Assembly: GCF_028389875.1 (NCBI RefSeq)
Contig: NC_084665.1
Coordinates: 97,879,435-97,943,434 of the forward strand
DNA length: 64,000 bases
From: Rhea pennata
Taxonomy: Eukaryota; Chordata; Aves; Rheiformes; Rheidae
Direction of reading: 5' to 3'
The notes under the pieces were generated by a model. It was not told where the DNA came from. It did not search any database and saw nothing but the letters and a program-made list of their open reading frames with translations. Every line of letters starts with the position of its first letter. The first letter of the stretch is position 1. Shown one piece after another: positions 25,257 through 34,289 of the stretch. Position numbers and translations under genes: made by a program.

Positions 25257-26395
25257 GCTCATTCAGGTTGGAAGGAACCCTTGATACCTTTCCTGTCCAA
25301 TATCCTGCCCAAAGAAGAGTCATACAGAATTGGGACCAGGTTGCTCAATTTTTTAATCCAGTTTAGCCTTGTAAATCTCTAAGGATGGAGTGTGTACAAT
25401 CTTGCTGGGCAACCTGTTCCACTGCTTAGTTATCCTTACATTGTTTTCTTTTCCCCATATAGCCAGTTGGATCCTATTTCAGTTGTTGCCTGCTGTCTTT
25501 CCTCCTCCCACCGTGCACCACTGCAAAGAGCCTAGCTCTTTTCTCAGCGACCTCCCTGCAGGCACTAGCAGGCTACTCTTTGGTCCCCCCAAGCTCCTCT
25601 TCTCCAGGCTCAAATGGCCCTGCTCCCTCAGTCTCTCCTCATGGCGCAGGTGCTCCTCAGCCATTCTGGTGGCCATCTGCTCAACTCACTCCAGTTTATT
25701 CACACCTTTCCTGCACTGGGAGCCCAAAACTGGATATGGCATTCTAATGTGGTCTAACCAGGGCTAAGTAGAGGCAGGTAATCCCTTCTGTTGATTCCGT
25801 TACTGGATGGGCTCCTGTCAACACAGCCTAGGGTGCTGTTGGTCTGCTGGGTTGTGGTCATCTCAGCAGAGTTGCTCCTGAGCCAGTCAGTCCTGGTCTT
25901 TATTACTGCAAAGGACACCTGCTTCCCAAGTGCTGGACTTTGCATTTGTTCTTGATGAATTTCATAAGGTTCATGTTAGCCCATCCCTCCTGTCTCTCTG
26001 GGCTCATTTGGATGGGAGCCCTGCTCTCGTGCCTATCAACCACACCCCAGAGTACAGTGTCATCTGCAAACTTGTTAAGGGTGTCTTCTGTCTCCTCCTG
26101 CAGGAACAGGACAGATTCCAGGAGGGACCTGAAGCACTCCACTTGTAATGGGCCTCCAGGTAGAACATGAACAAGTAGCTTTTGGGTCTGAAAATCCAAC
26201 CACTTCATTGGCAGTTCCTCACCTGTAGAGTAGTACACCCATCTAGACTAATGCCCTAACTTGAATACAAGGATGCTGCAGCAGACTGTCAAACACCTGG
26301 CTAAAGTCAGGGTAGAAAGCATCCACTGCTCTCCCCTCATCCACAGATTTGGTAATTTCATCACAGAAGGCAACTACATTGATCAAATACTGACT
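25257..26395 (-). mobile_element. CR1 LINE copy (B) with reverse transcriptase remnant
   Basis: A longer CR1 copy of about 1.1 kb. Its minus-strand frames are a broken ORF2 read from right to left. Around 26090-25920 there is NKFADDTVLWGVVDRHESR, then GWANMNLMKFIKNKCKVQHLG (catalytic FADD core and thumb). Near 25840-25760 comes STLGCVDRSPSSNGINRRD, then at 25676-25600 RHEERLREQGHLSLEKRS. The pieces lie in different frames with gaps, so it is dead. The 3' untranslated part extends to about 25257, ending in the TTCAGGTTGGAAGGAACCC signature on the plus strand. The 5' end is truncated near 26395. Confidence 0.9.
25903..26238 (-). pseudogene. CR1 ORF2 reverse transcriptase fragment
   Basis: An open 111-codon stretch within CR1 copy B covering the end of the palm and the start of the thumb of a CR1 reverse transcriptase. 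The catalytic motif is FADD (CR1 type rather than YADD). It is followed by GVVD and by NLMKF..NKCKV.HLG, all family hallmarks. There is no start and no upstream fingers or endonuclease domain, and the rest of ORF2 to the left is frame-shifted. It is a molecular fossil, not an expressed gene. Confidence 0.85.
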
Positions 26396-26779
26396 TCACT
26401 ATAAAGAAATTGGTATATTCAGGTTTGAGTAAATACAGCATGGAGTATTTTAGTAAGAGTCATGAAATCTTTTTTTACACAGGGCAGCATTAAGCCTATC
26501 ATTTTTGTTATTCTGGAACAAAATAAAAGTGAACTTCTGTGTCCCTAGGCAGAAGTCTAAGGCCTATTTTATTAGCCAGAGCTGAGGCTCATTCCTCACA
26601 ATAACATGAGAAGACCTCTCTTATGCTATAAAGGTAGCTGCTAGACAGCCCTTGTTGTTCAGGAACCTTTGTATAATCCATATCCTTGGTTTAAACATTT
26701 GCATTGGCTCTCTCATCCTGATTTTTTTTAACTGATTTTTAACATATTTATACTTTTAGCATTGCACTCATCCTAAGGT

Positions 26780-27070
26780 AAAGATATCTAGTTTTTAAAT
26801 TTTATGAAGTTCTTTTCTAAGTCTGCTGCCTGATTTTGTGCCCCTGCTTTTCTTTTTATGAGAATGACTATTTATTCTTTACTTGCTGTTTCTCATGCCA
26901 TTTAGAAGTTTTAAAATTTCTATAATTTCTCCTCCAATAACATCTTTTCCAAGATAGGGATTCCAAATGATTCGATTTTTCTGTGCACAGAACCTATCCC
27001 TCACTTTGTTCATGCTCATCCTCCTTCTCTAAACTATTCTGAATTCTGTGGTACCTTTTCTGAGAAAGGC
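26780..27070 (-). mobile_element. Ancient CR1/L3-type remnant
   Basis: On the plus strand the order of blocks (AAAATTTCTATAATTTCTCC, CATCTTTTCCAAGATAGGGA, ATGCTCATCCTCCTTCTCTA, then GGTACCTTTTCTGAGAAAGG) follows the complement of old reptile CR1 elements (TTATAATCT..., TCTTTTCCAAGCTGAAAAGTC, TTGCCCTTCTCTGAACC, TCTTTTTTGAGATG). It is far more diverged than the neighbouring CR1 copies, so it is older. Assigned from memory of turtle and crocodile copies. Confidence 0.45.
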
Positions 27071-28679
27071 AAAACAGCTCACAATGTTCATGAAGTGTGA
27101 AAAACATGGATTTAAGTGAAGAGTGTAATGACAGTTTTTAGTTACTCATTCATGTCTCATTACTATCATTATTTGCCTTTTTACCTTTTTACCACTGAAA
27201 ATTAACATTTTTGAAAATCAAACTCACTGGCAGTTTTGCCATTAAATTCAGGAGCTCAAAATTTAACTTACTGTTCTGCTCCTTCCTCTCAGTCCAGTTT
27301 CCTCTGTTAATCCCAGAAAAATCTCCAAACATGCTTCTTCCAAGTTTACACCTTGCTTATAGTTCTCCCATGTATGGAAGAATAGAAATATCTCTAATAA
27401 TTTAGAACAAACATGCAGAAGACAGTAGTTTAGATGATGTGCCAGTCAACCTCAGTTCATGATTTAACTAATACTAAAAAAAAAATACTGTGAAAAAATT
27501 TCATTTTACTTTGACTGAAAACATCAGGCAGAAAGTTTCAGTGGAATACATATCTTATTACATTTATTTTCGTTCAAAAATCTCATTTCTATTGTGGAAG
27601 TTCACACTTTTCATTCTTAATAGTTCATATAGAACTATCATTTGCATACAGAAAAGGCATCACAAGCTTTAAAAAAATGTTTTGAACATTTTAAAGATGA
27701 ATTGACCTTGAAGACTCCAAATAATTTTTAGAGCCCTCATTAGAAAGAAATATTACTGACCTACACTCTGGAAAATCAGTCACCTTTTCTGCTCTCAGAC
27801 TCTTGTTTTCTATACTGTTTTTGTTAAAGCAGTCAAAGTAAGGAACAGAGCAGAAAAAAACCTCCATATACATTATTATGTAGCAGATGGCAATATAATA
27901 AAGTAAGAACAATTATTCTAAATTGTTCCATAAATTACAAATTTGTAACTCAAATAATAATTGATATTTTCATTTAGCATTTCCAGTCTTTTAAAATATA
28001 ATCCCTTCCCCAATTAAAAGAAAGAAAAGAAACAAAAATACTCCCCAAAGAACTATCACTTTTTCTCCTACTTCAGTATTACCACAGCAATTAAAGACAC
28101 ATACATCTTCATGAACAGATTAGCTATACTTCATGGAAGTACAATGGTTTGATATATAGCATATTAATCACAGACTATGTCAGGGTTTTATTTTCATGTT
28201 ACAACACTCATGTTCTTATGACTTAGCTTTGTCTAGGTCAATGATACATTGTATTCATGTATAGCAATTATTTTGTGGTATATATTGTCAAAGGATATCG
28301 TTAAGATTTACATTATAAAGACATAAAAAGGGATTTGAAAAATTGATCTAACGGCAAGTCTATTGTCAGCCTCCAAAAATTATGATACAACTTTTGACCT
28401 GGGCTCCCTGAACCACAGGCTGTCAGTGCTGAAGTGTATGGTGGAAGGCACCACTGTACGCATACAATGCATGCATTTTGATACAGTAACAGTTTGAAAG
28501 TATTCATATTAAATAAGGTCTAAAGGGCAAATGAGGTTTCTCCCAGTGGAAAAAAAATGACGGACTGGAGTAAAGCCAAGCGTGTGATTAGCATGTCTGA
28601 AGATCTTAAAAACAGGTAATATGTTAATTATCACAGCATATGTTAATTATCATGCAGACTGGTAGATTCCAATTTTGTC

Positions 28680-28705
28680 TTTTTTTTTTTTTTTTTTTTT
28701 TTTTT
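28680..28705. repeat. T homopolymer, 26 nt
   Basis: An uninterrupted T run, preceded by the two copies of ATATGTTAATTATCA (28619-28633, 28638-28652). No retroposon body or target duplication was recognised next to it. Confidence 0.9.
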
Positions 28706-29863
28706 GGTACGCACGATACAGTGGATACCTCTGGTTCATAGGATGAAAAATTATCTCTTAATAGTGTCTTAGGAAGAAAAAAAGAAAGTTGTGAGACTGG
28801 ATTAATAAATTTAAGTAGGTATCAAAGTACAATGATGGAAGGAAAGATACATGTGTTCACATGATGCAGTATGACAAACCAAGCTCAGAAATCTAGGTCA
28901 GTCTATAGTAATGGCAAATGAGCTACAGCACAAATGAAACAATAGCAACTTCCACAGTAAATTTTCTTCACATGACTTTAAATGGTTAAAAAAAGTCTAA
29001 TTACAGATAATATTACCAATGGTTAATTTTATGTACTTGCAGTGTCAGGCCCAAAGTCTCTTGTTCCAGGTGGCTCATAGGTTTTCCTTGATTCTAAGCA
29101 ATATAACACAAATAATAATTATACCTTAAAGTATAAGGCCACAACTTGTTTGTCATATAGTGCCCACCCAGGTTCATTCTCTTCTTTTGCCTATAACATT
29201 AGAAAAAATATATATTGAAAAAGAGCTGCTCAGTGAGACAATTTTAAAATATGGGATTCCCATTAACCCACACACTTTCAGCCTCCCTTAAACTTGCGGG
29301 ATTATCAAGTGGGGAAGGGAGTGATTTAGTCAAGTGAGAAGGCACACCTGCTCTCTTAGTATGCACACTATCCAGTTCAAGTATGATACTAATCCCTTGT
29401 CCAAGTCAGAATGAAGATTGTATCATGTTCTGGATACTTTAATTTATACAATAACTCTCCTGTACTTTCTGTCTTTTTACTACATGAAAACTTTTGTAAT
29501 AAATAAACTTGTAAAATTTAATTTCATTGAGTAGCACATAGTAGTGCATAAGACATTTTGCAGTTTGTGATTATTTCACCCAATATATAAGATTTTTAGT
29601 ATAATGGTTCTTTTTAGATTAAATTATATTTTTAGTAAGACAAAAATTTTTCAGTCTTTATCTTTCTTCAAAACTGTCTTGCCTGAGAAATGAATATAGT
29701 ATTTAGGGAAGGCCACTTGTATATATATATATTTTCTTTTTCTACACTGGTATTGCTGCTACCATAATACATACTAGCTTTTTTGAGGAATATGACATCA
29801 TCCCATGGATTCATTCTATTGTTTATTCACATTTATTTTCTCAATGATCTGTGAAATTCCTCA

Positions 29864-29889
29864 TTTTTTTTTTTTTTTTTTTTTTTTTT
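29864..29889. repeat. T homopolymer, 26 nt
   Basis: An uninterrupted T run in intergenic DNA. It is one of several runs of 20 nt or more in the window. Confidence 0.9.
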
Positions 29890-30859
29890 AATACAGGTAC
29901 TGGGAACTTTCAGGAGTCTGTTAATTACTAGCTTGTAGTTAGGACAGGAAGCCCACACAGGCTTATCAACTCCACAAAACCTTTTTCAAAATCATCCAGA
30001 CCCACTTCTTGTACTGTACCCACCCTGTGACCCCATACACTATACTCTACACAAGTAGTCCTATCCACTGCTGTTGTTTAGCACAGTCACTGATCTCATT
30101 GCACGCTGTGGCATCTTGATGACAAGCCTTTGCCTCGCAAGAGCAAAGCAGAGTGAAGAAGGAAGGGAAGAATTTCTTGCTGTAGGTAGGAGGGTAGAGG
30201 AAAGTAGTGCCTTATGGACAGCGGCTGGCTCACCTCGGAAGCCATGCTAGCAGGGCACTAGTGTGGACCGCCGCAGCCAAAGCTAGTTCTAGCGGTCATG
30301 AGGATTCCAAGCACGCACTAGCACTCCTGCAGCACTGCGTTGTCTTTCAGAGGTGAGATGGTCTGTTATTTTGTATGTATGAGGCTATTACACTGGCTGG
30401 CCCACATGACACCTTACCTTCTCTCAAACAATAACACTCTTTATGGAAAATACACATGTTCTTCTGGCTTCCTCTTCCATTTATGCAGAGTGGTGATGTT
30501 TCCTCCGCACCAGGAACCAGCTGCCTCCTTTCTAATTTCTTGACTCATGGGCTCTTGTTAGTAAGTCTTAATGACCAATGCACCTATGGAGTTTTGTTCT
30601 GTGGTTGTTTGTTTTTACCCCATGATATAAATTGTAACAACATAATTGGTTTTCTGAGTCTGTGCTGATGCCACTCAGAGCACAGGCCTAGGATTAGCTG
30701 TGTCTGCACAACAGAATGAGCAAGCTGGGGACAGAAATCAGAACTGGGGAAGCTGATGTTCTTTCATAGATGATCTAACATTAGTTCAGTCAGAATAAAT
30801 GAACATTTGTGTCCTCTCCTAGCAGGGATCTTCAAACCTGTACTGAAAGAAAAAAGTAC

Positions 30860-30886
30860 AAAAAAAAAAAAAAAAAAAAAAAAAAA
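30860..30886. repeat. A homopolymer, 27 nt
   Basis: An A run preceded by the A-rich segment GAAAGAAAAAAGTAC. No obvious retroposed gene body precedes it. Confidence 0.9.
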
Positions 30887-32971
30887 CAGGTCACGTTCTG
30901 TTTTGGTCTTCCAAATTATCTAAGAAACAGTAACTTCCTTAATGAACTGAGTCCATAGAAATACAATAAACAAAAATTATAGTTGTCTGTGTTTACTCAA
31001 TACCTTTACATCAGGTTTTGAGTCCTGTGGATTACCTGAGAGGCTGCAACTCTAGTTAGGCTTATAACAGTCTATGTGATATAAGGCTATAAATGAAAGC
31101 GCTGTGTATACAGACACATACCATCAGCAGTGCAGTAGCAGGATATGGTGGTACAGACTGATGTGCAGCCTCACATGAGCAAGTGCAGGTAGACTCTGGG
31201 CACTCCAGGCAGCAGCTGTCCTGGAAGTTGTCTACAGTGACTATGAAAGATATGCACAGCCCTAGTATGCAAAGAAACATCTAGCTAAGGTATCCTCAAC
31301 GGTAGCCTGCAGGTAGACTATGTGAACAGTCAGGAAATCCAGCCCTAAATAGATCATTAGTACCCTCATACAGAACAGTGTAGATGTAGCCAAGAATGTG
31401 AGTCTCAAGTTTCCAAGGAATACAAAACAAGGGATGAAATTCATCTTTCCAGAAGACAGCATCAAAGTTCACACATCATTTGGACACCATTGTTAGGCCT
31501 GAAGTTTATAGTTTCACTGACACAAGGCACAGGTGAAAGATCACTATATAAGAAAGAATACTAGCCTTGCTATCAAACTGGATGGGGGGGTTTTACATTT
31601 TTGCATATACTTGACACCTGCAGTGTCCCAGTAACAGGAAGAAAAAAAAAAAAAAGAAAAGAAAAAAAGAAGCTAGTCCTCTGAATTCTATTTGTAGAGT
31701 GTTCTCCGGAGAAAGATCTATTGATTATATGTTATTAGAATATGCGATAAAATGTTTTTAAGCTTATAAACTCTGTATAGTTTATAGGAATACGGGAAAA
31801 AAAAAACCCACAAGGACAGCTATTAGAGATTACATGGTATTAAGTCTCCATTCTCTGTCTATACAGTGTGTAAAACCATAAAATCAATTTAGACAAAAAT
31901 CAAAGTTCTTCTTTTAAACTATGAATTACAGTAATCAATTACATGTGAGGACATGGAATAATTCTCACTGAAACCTTGAAAAGGTTGCCTTTTACCTAAA
32001 TACAATTAGGTTAGCAACAATATTTACCAAATAGGAATGCATCTGACAGTGATGCTTATTTCCTTAAAATTATAATTTACTGCAAAATATATGAAGATTT
32101 TAACAAAAGACTCAAAGATAAATAGTATTTTTTTCTTTGAGAAAACTGTTTATAGAATTTTGAATTTTTTTATGATTTGTTAATAGACTCCGCATAAACT
32201 CTTAACTGTTTATTTTAGTCATATTAGAGAGGAAAAATTTTTTTTCATGCCAAAGTTACTCTTATGGTTTATTTACTAAAGCAAGCTAAATATTTGGATA
32301 ACCATTTCAGACAGAGGAAAAAGATTTGCAGTCAGGATATAGCTATAGCATTTCTTTTATACAACAGCCTTAATTTTTAACTAGTTATGCATCTCTGATA
32401 TTCACTATTTCAGTATTTTATTGATAAAGGTATGCAATGTTGTCAAATTCATAAAATCTTTATATACTTGAAAGGCAGATTACTTCACATTTGGGAAAAG
32501 AAATACTTCTAGCACTGTTCTTTAAGTTTTTAATTCTTCATAGGATCTAGGATAATTTTGAACCGTAACTTATATATTTAATAGTAATGATACCCAGGGA
32601 AATATTTTCTGTGATGAACATAATACACATTAATAGCTACACATTCTTTGAGAAAAACTGTGCATGTGCATACCATCCTGCATTTATAAATGTCAGGACT
32701 CATACAAGAGATTTTTAGTTTGTTAGTACCTGCAGGGCTGTTTCATGTTCTGCTTCTGCCACACACAGAGAGATGCCATAAACACAGAGATTTGATAAAC
32801 GCCCTCTTGCCTTTAATTCCCTTCAATCTCAATGAATCTGTTTAAAAAAAAAACATAACAAAACCACCCATAAGCGGTGTATTTACTCAGTAAAACTGTC
32901 CGAAAAGTTTCTCTCTCTTAATTTTCACTATAGGAATCTCCTTGTTTCCGAACTGCTTTTCAAGGGCTATC

Positions 32972-33405
32972 TCATTGGATCATGGAATTTAGGCTGGAAA
33001 GGATTCCAAGAAATCATCCAGCCCAACATCCTCCTGCTCAAAGAAGGGTTGACTATCAAGTCAAACCAGGTTGCTCAGCGCATTATGTCATCAGGTAAGA
33101 AACTCTTCAAGACTGCCCAACTTCCCTGGAAAACGTGCTCTATCAACACTATCCGCGTGGTGAAACGCTCTGTCCTGTAACAGGCCTGATCCACTTGGCT
33201 CGTTTTTCGCCTGCTGTCTTTCCTCCTCCCACCACGCACCACAGCCAAGAGCCTGGCTCCCTCTTCTCAGCGACCTCCCCGCAGGCACTGGCGCGCTGCT
33301 CTTTGGTTGCCCCAAGCCCCGCTCCTCTCCCGGCCCAACCAGCGCTGCTCCCTCAGCCTCGCCTCACGGGGCAGCCGCTCCCGGCCCCAGCCACCCCGGT
33401 GGCCG
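32972..33405 (-). mobile_element. CR1 LINE copy (C), merged into the LMBRD1 CpG island
   Basis: The left part has the CR1 3' signature in reverse complement (ATCATGGAATTTAGGCTGGA, then CATCCAGCCCAACATCCTCC and CAGGTTGCTCAG). From 33205 it runs parallel to CR1 copy B: both share CTGCTGTCTTTCCTCCTCCC, CTTCTCAGCGACCTCCC.GCA and CTCTTTGG..., and then CTGCTCCCTCAG. In copy C the shared blocks are much richer in G, C and CpG. It ends at CACCCCGGTGGCC, directly beside the first NRF1 site (33409-33418). Confidence 0.8.
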
Positions 33406-33408
33406 AGA

Positions 33409-33418
33409 GCGCATGCGC
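33409..33418. promoter_or_regulatory. NRF1 binding site
   Basis: A perfect palindromic NRF1 core GCGCATGCGC inside a CpG island, immediately past the truncated end of CR1 copy C. NRF1 sites are typical of broadly expressed housekeeping promoters. Confidence 0.6.
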
Positions 33419-33494
33419 CGCCCTCCGCGCAGCCCCGCCCTCCCCTCGCGCCCGCCACCGCCTCCGTGATCGGGGGGGGGGGAGGGGGGAGATC

Positions 33495-33504
33495 GCGCAT
33501 GCGC
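33495..33504. promoter_or_regulatory. NRF1 binding site
   Basis: A second perfect GCGCATGCGC, 86 bp from the first and just after the G-rich tract. Paired identical sites within one island strengthen the case for function. Confidence 0.6.
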
Positions 33505-33723
33505 GCGCCGCCCGCCTGCAGCTGCCTTGCGTCGCGAGCGCGGAGCCGCGCGATCGGCGTGGCGGCGGTCCGCACCCGGCTCGGGAGCCGCCCTGGTTGC
33601 CCCGACGCCATATGAAAGCCCGGCGGAGGCGCGGCCGCCGCGCACACTAGCCTCCCGATCCCGGGGTTTCTTTCCCTTGGGGACCACGGGCCCCGCGGCG
33701 CGGCCCGCACGGGGCCGCCGCGC

Positions 33724-33748
33724 TGCCCTGCCCTGCCCTGCCCTGCCC
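33724..33748. repeat. (TGCCC)5 microsatellite
   Basis: Five perfect tandem pentamers in the upstream island, extended by CC/T partial units. Its length may vary between individuals. Confidence 0.9.
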
Positions 33749-34119
33749 TCACAGCGGCGCGGCAAGAGCGGCCTCTCGGCTCGCTGCGCACGCCGATCTG
33801 CGCGTCTGGCGGCGTGCCCGCGTCTGTAAGCCTACCCGGCATGCCGAGGAAGCCAGGTAGCGGGCAGGACTTTATTTATTTTTGAAAACTGTATGAAACT
33901 TAAAACTTAAGGTTTTAAGTACTTTAATGGAGAAAAACGGGGGTCCAAACAACTAAGATCGTTGTAGGCCTCTTGGTGTATCTTTTCTTTCACACACGCC
34001 CTTTTCTCTTTCTTGCGGGCTGTGCCTGGCGTGGCTCTCCCTCCGCCCACCGCTCGCTGGGTTTGCCATCGCCGCTGCGAGGGAAAGCGAAACCAACCGC
34101 CGCCGGCGGCCCCGCCCCG

Positions 34120-34127
34120 TGACGTCA
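34120..34127. promoter_or_regulatory. cAMP response element (CREB/ATF site)
   Basis: A full-length palindromic TGACGTCA next to a GC box, about 100 bp upstream of the LMBRD1 start codon. This is the distance at which CREs act in CpG promoters. Confidence 0.65.
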
Positions 34128-34145
34128 CAGGCGGTTGTTAGCACC

Positions 34146-34159
34146 GTCGCCATAGCGAC
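34146..34159. promoter_or_regulatory. RFX X-box-like element
   Basis: GTCGCCATAGCGAC is an imperfect palindrome close to the RFX consensus GTTGCCATGGCAAC, with both half-sites spaced correctly. It sits 19 bp from the CRE. Confidence 0.5.
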
Positions 34160-34229
34160 GGAGCTGCCCGCCCCTTTAAAGGTTCCGCCCCCAGGGGCTG
34201 CCCGGCTGCAGTGGCTGACGGGAGCGAAG

Positions 34230-34289
34230 ATGGCGGCGGCAGCGTCCGAGCTGCTGACGGGCTGGTGTCTCTTCGGCCTCGCGTTGCTG
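34230..34289 (+). CDS. LMBRD1: LMBRD1 coding exon 1
   Basis: It encodes MAAAASELLTGWCLFGLALL (residues 1-20) and ends at donor CTG|GTAAGA in phase 0. The frame stays open past the donor through most of intron 1 (to 34793), so intron retention would yield a 187-residue product with an unrelated tail. Confidence 0.96.

Larger units (their letters stand above)
27071..32971. other. Intergenic, between repeat cluster and LMBRD1 promoter
   Basis: AT-rich sequence with a 15-bp direct repeat (28619-28633 and 28638-28652), two long T runs (28680-28705, 29864-29889), an A run (30860-30886) and a purine stretch near 31640-31670. A GC-richer patch at about 30.1-30.35 kb contains ATGGCTTCCGAG|GTGAGC on the minus strand, which could be chance. 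No protein-coding exon is supported. Confidence 0.6.
33210..33860. promoter_or_regulatory. Upstream CpG island of LMBRD1
   Basis: A dense CpG-rich segment. It contains two perfect NRF1 palindromes, a G-rich tract (11 G, A, 6 G at 33472-33489) and five TGCCC units (33724-33748). Its left 200 bp derive from CR1. It ends near a plus-strand ATGCCGAGGAAGCCAG|GTAGCG (donor after 33855), which could be an alternative upstream exon end, though that is speculative. An AT-rich gap (about 33865-33960) separates it from the proximal island. The long open frames here are compositional. Confidence 0.75.
33990..34229 (+). promoter_or_regulatory. LMBRD1: LMBRD1 proximal promoter and 5' UTR
   Basis: A TATA-less CpG promoter directly upstream of the start codon. 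It has an Sp1-type GC box (CCCCGCCCC, about 34110-34119) abutting a full palindromic CRE (34120-34127), an RFX-like X-box (34146-34159), and a second GC-rich element (TTCCGCCCCC). A YY1-like AAGATGGCGGC overlaps the ATG (34228 onward), a common arrangement in which YY1 helps fix the start of transcription. The exact start site cannot be read from sequence; it probably lies between about 34130 and 34225. Confidence 0.7.

Noticed and set aside
25390..25767. 125-codon plus-strand frame
   Set aside because: It is the antisense of the CR1 copy B 3' half; the meaningful reading is the minus-strand reverse transcriptase remnant.
33135..33842. Overlapping open frames of 100-190 aa in the upstream LMBRD1 island
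   Set aside because: They span a CR1 copy and CpG-rich sequence on both strands at once and show only low-complexity composition.
34119..34229. In-frame upstream extension of LMBRD1 beginning at a GTG
   Set aside because: It has no ATG and lies in promoter sequence over the CRE and X-box. The ATG at 34230 has a strong context and gives the known family N-terminus.
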